From Deltaproteobacteria bacterium (GTDB lineage Bacteria > Desulfobacterota > Desulfarculia > Adiutricales > Adiutricaceae), in contig JAISZP010000091.1 of the NCBI GenBank assembly GCA_031269135.1, positions 1 through 5,765 on the forward strand: a DNA stretch of 5,765 nucleotides, given 5' to 3'. The first letter of the stretch is position 1. Every line of letters starts with the position of its first letter. A model generated the notes under the pieces. The model had not been told where the DNA came from and ran no database searches. It was given only the letters and a program-made list of their open reading frames with translations. The position numbers and the translations under genes are program-made. Below, piece after piece: positions 5,229 through 5,765 of the stretch.

Positions 5229-5729
5229 TCAGAGGCGACAGTTGTCCTTAAATTTATTTTTCAGCTCGCGGGCCACACATGACGGAACCAGATCGTCGAT
5301 GTCGGCGCCCAAGGAAGCTGCCTCTTTAACCGTCGAAGAGCTTATGAAAAACCATTGGTAGTCGGCCATCAAAAAGACGGACTGAACGTCTTGGTCAAGA
5401 TGACGGTTGATCATAGCCAATTGAAACTCGTACTCGAAATCCGCCGCCACTCTCAGGCCTCTTAGGACCGCAGTGGCGTTGCGCGAACGAGCGTATTGAA
5501 CAGTGAGTCCTTGGAAACTGTCTATCTCCACTCTGTCCTTTCCGTACATCGACAAGGACTCTTTGAGCAATTCCAAGCGCTCGGAAACCGTGAAAAGGCT
5601 GGCCTTGTTGGGGTTGACGGCCACGGCCACGATAATTTTATCAAACACGTCCAACCCTCTGGTTATCAGACTGATATGACCGAGGGTCGGAGGGTCGAAG
5701 GAACCCGGATATATGGCGCAACTGCTCAA
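5229..5729 (-). CDS. coaD: Pantetheine-phosphate adenylyltransferase
   Basis: Catalyses the penultimate step of coenzyme A synthesis: transfer of AMP from ATP to 4'-phosphopantetheine, giving dephospho-CoA, in the cytoplasm as a hexamer in known relatives. The 166 residues match the family (about 160). The N-terminus AIYPGSFDPPTLGH (5-18) holds the nucleotidyltransferase TxGH motif with H18; NPNK (39-42), VLRGLR (88-93) and ISSSTVKE (129-136) are further family signatures. The start is TTG at 5729: an in-frame TAA lies two codons upstream, no ATG, GTG or TTG follows before the conserved YPGSFDP, and the short lead-in is normal for the family. No clear Shine-Dalgarno is seen. Open frames upstream end either 3 bases before or overlapping the TTG, so translational coupling to a preceding gene (often rsmD in other bacteria) may replace it. 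Confidence 0.96.
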   Translation of the reverse strand: MSSCAIYPGSFDPPTLGHISLITRGLDVFDKIIVAVAVNPNKASLFTVSERLELLKESLSMYGKDRVEIDSFQGLTVQYARSRNATAVLRGLRVAADFEYEFQLAMINRHLDQDVQSVFLMADYQWFFISSSTVKEAASLGADIDDLVPSCVARELKNKFKDNCRL

Positions 5730-5732
5730 AGG

Positions 5733-5765
5733 TTATTCTGTCGGTGTTTGTTGTTCTGAGGGCTG
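5733..5765 (-). CDS. Possible 3' end of a gene upstream of coaD, cut by the window edge
   Basis: On the minus strand the bases from the right edge to 5733 read QPSEQQTPTE and then TAA, three bases before the coaD TTG. A second frame, SPQNNKHRQNNL, stays open and stops with a TGA that overlaps the TTG as TTGA. Either would fit a tightly packed gene ending at coaD. The fragment is too short to identify; both tails are hydrophilic and unlike a conserved domain. Treat as a hint that coaD is not first in its operon. Confidence 0.3.
   Translation of the reverse strand, partial: QPSEQQTPTE

Overview
This is a bacterial chromosomal window of roughly half G+C with compact, single-exon genes. It has two genes on each strand meeting tail to tail, plus about 870 bases of repeat-rich spacer. 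The lineage cannot be fixed from the sequence. The class-II-type branched-chain aminotransferase and the tight junction upstream of coaD would fit a Gram-negative such as a Desulfobacterota (deltaproteobacterial) relative, but that is a weak guess. A striking trait of the window is short tandem repeats of many different periods (12, 13, 15, 16, 18 and 19 bp), both in spacers and once inside a coding region.

Plus strand, 1-3458. The window opens inside a P-type Ca2+-transporting ATPase: the first codons read K-T-G-T-L-T, so the phosphorylated Asp lies exactly at the left edge. The visible part covers the nucleotide-binding domain, the rest of the phosphorylation domain and the last six membrane helices, and it resembles plasma-membrane type (IIB) calcium pumps. 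Two TerD-family genes follow. The first (1865-2440) is a textbook 191-residue TerD/TerE protein. The second (open from 2916 to 3458) is a divergent paralogue. Its missing N-terminal strand is still encoded just upstream, from a TTG at 2881 with a good Shine-Dalgarno, but in another frame, displaced at a run of eight A residues. The order Ca2+ pump, TerD, TerD suggests a calcium-linked stress module, because TerD proteins bind Ca2+; the link is inferred from neighbourhood only.

Spacers. The 440 bases between the two terD genes hold successive 13-, 19- and 16-bp tandem arrays and a perfect 15-bp hairpin. The 434 bases between terD2 and the convergent ilvE hold a 12-bp inverted repeat with A and T tracts (probable bidirectional terminator) whose loop is filled by a 12-bp tandem array, then an 18-bp array, then a nested 13-bp hairpin followed by T residues on the minus strand (probable ilvE terminator).

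Minus strand, 5765-3893. coaD (pantetheine-phosphate adenylyltransferase, TTG start) follows closely on a possible upstream gene that runs off the right edge. A 265-base gap with a strong GNRA-capped hairpin and candidate promoters separates it from ilvE (branched-chain aminotransferase). These two are housekeeping genes of CoA and branched-chain amino acid synthesis and have no evident link to the ter genes.
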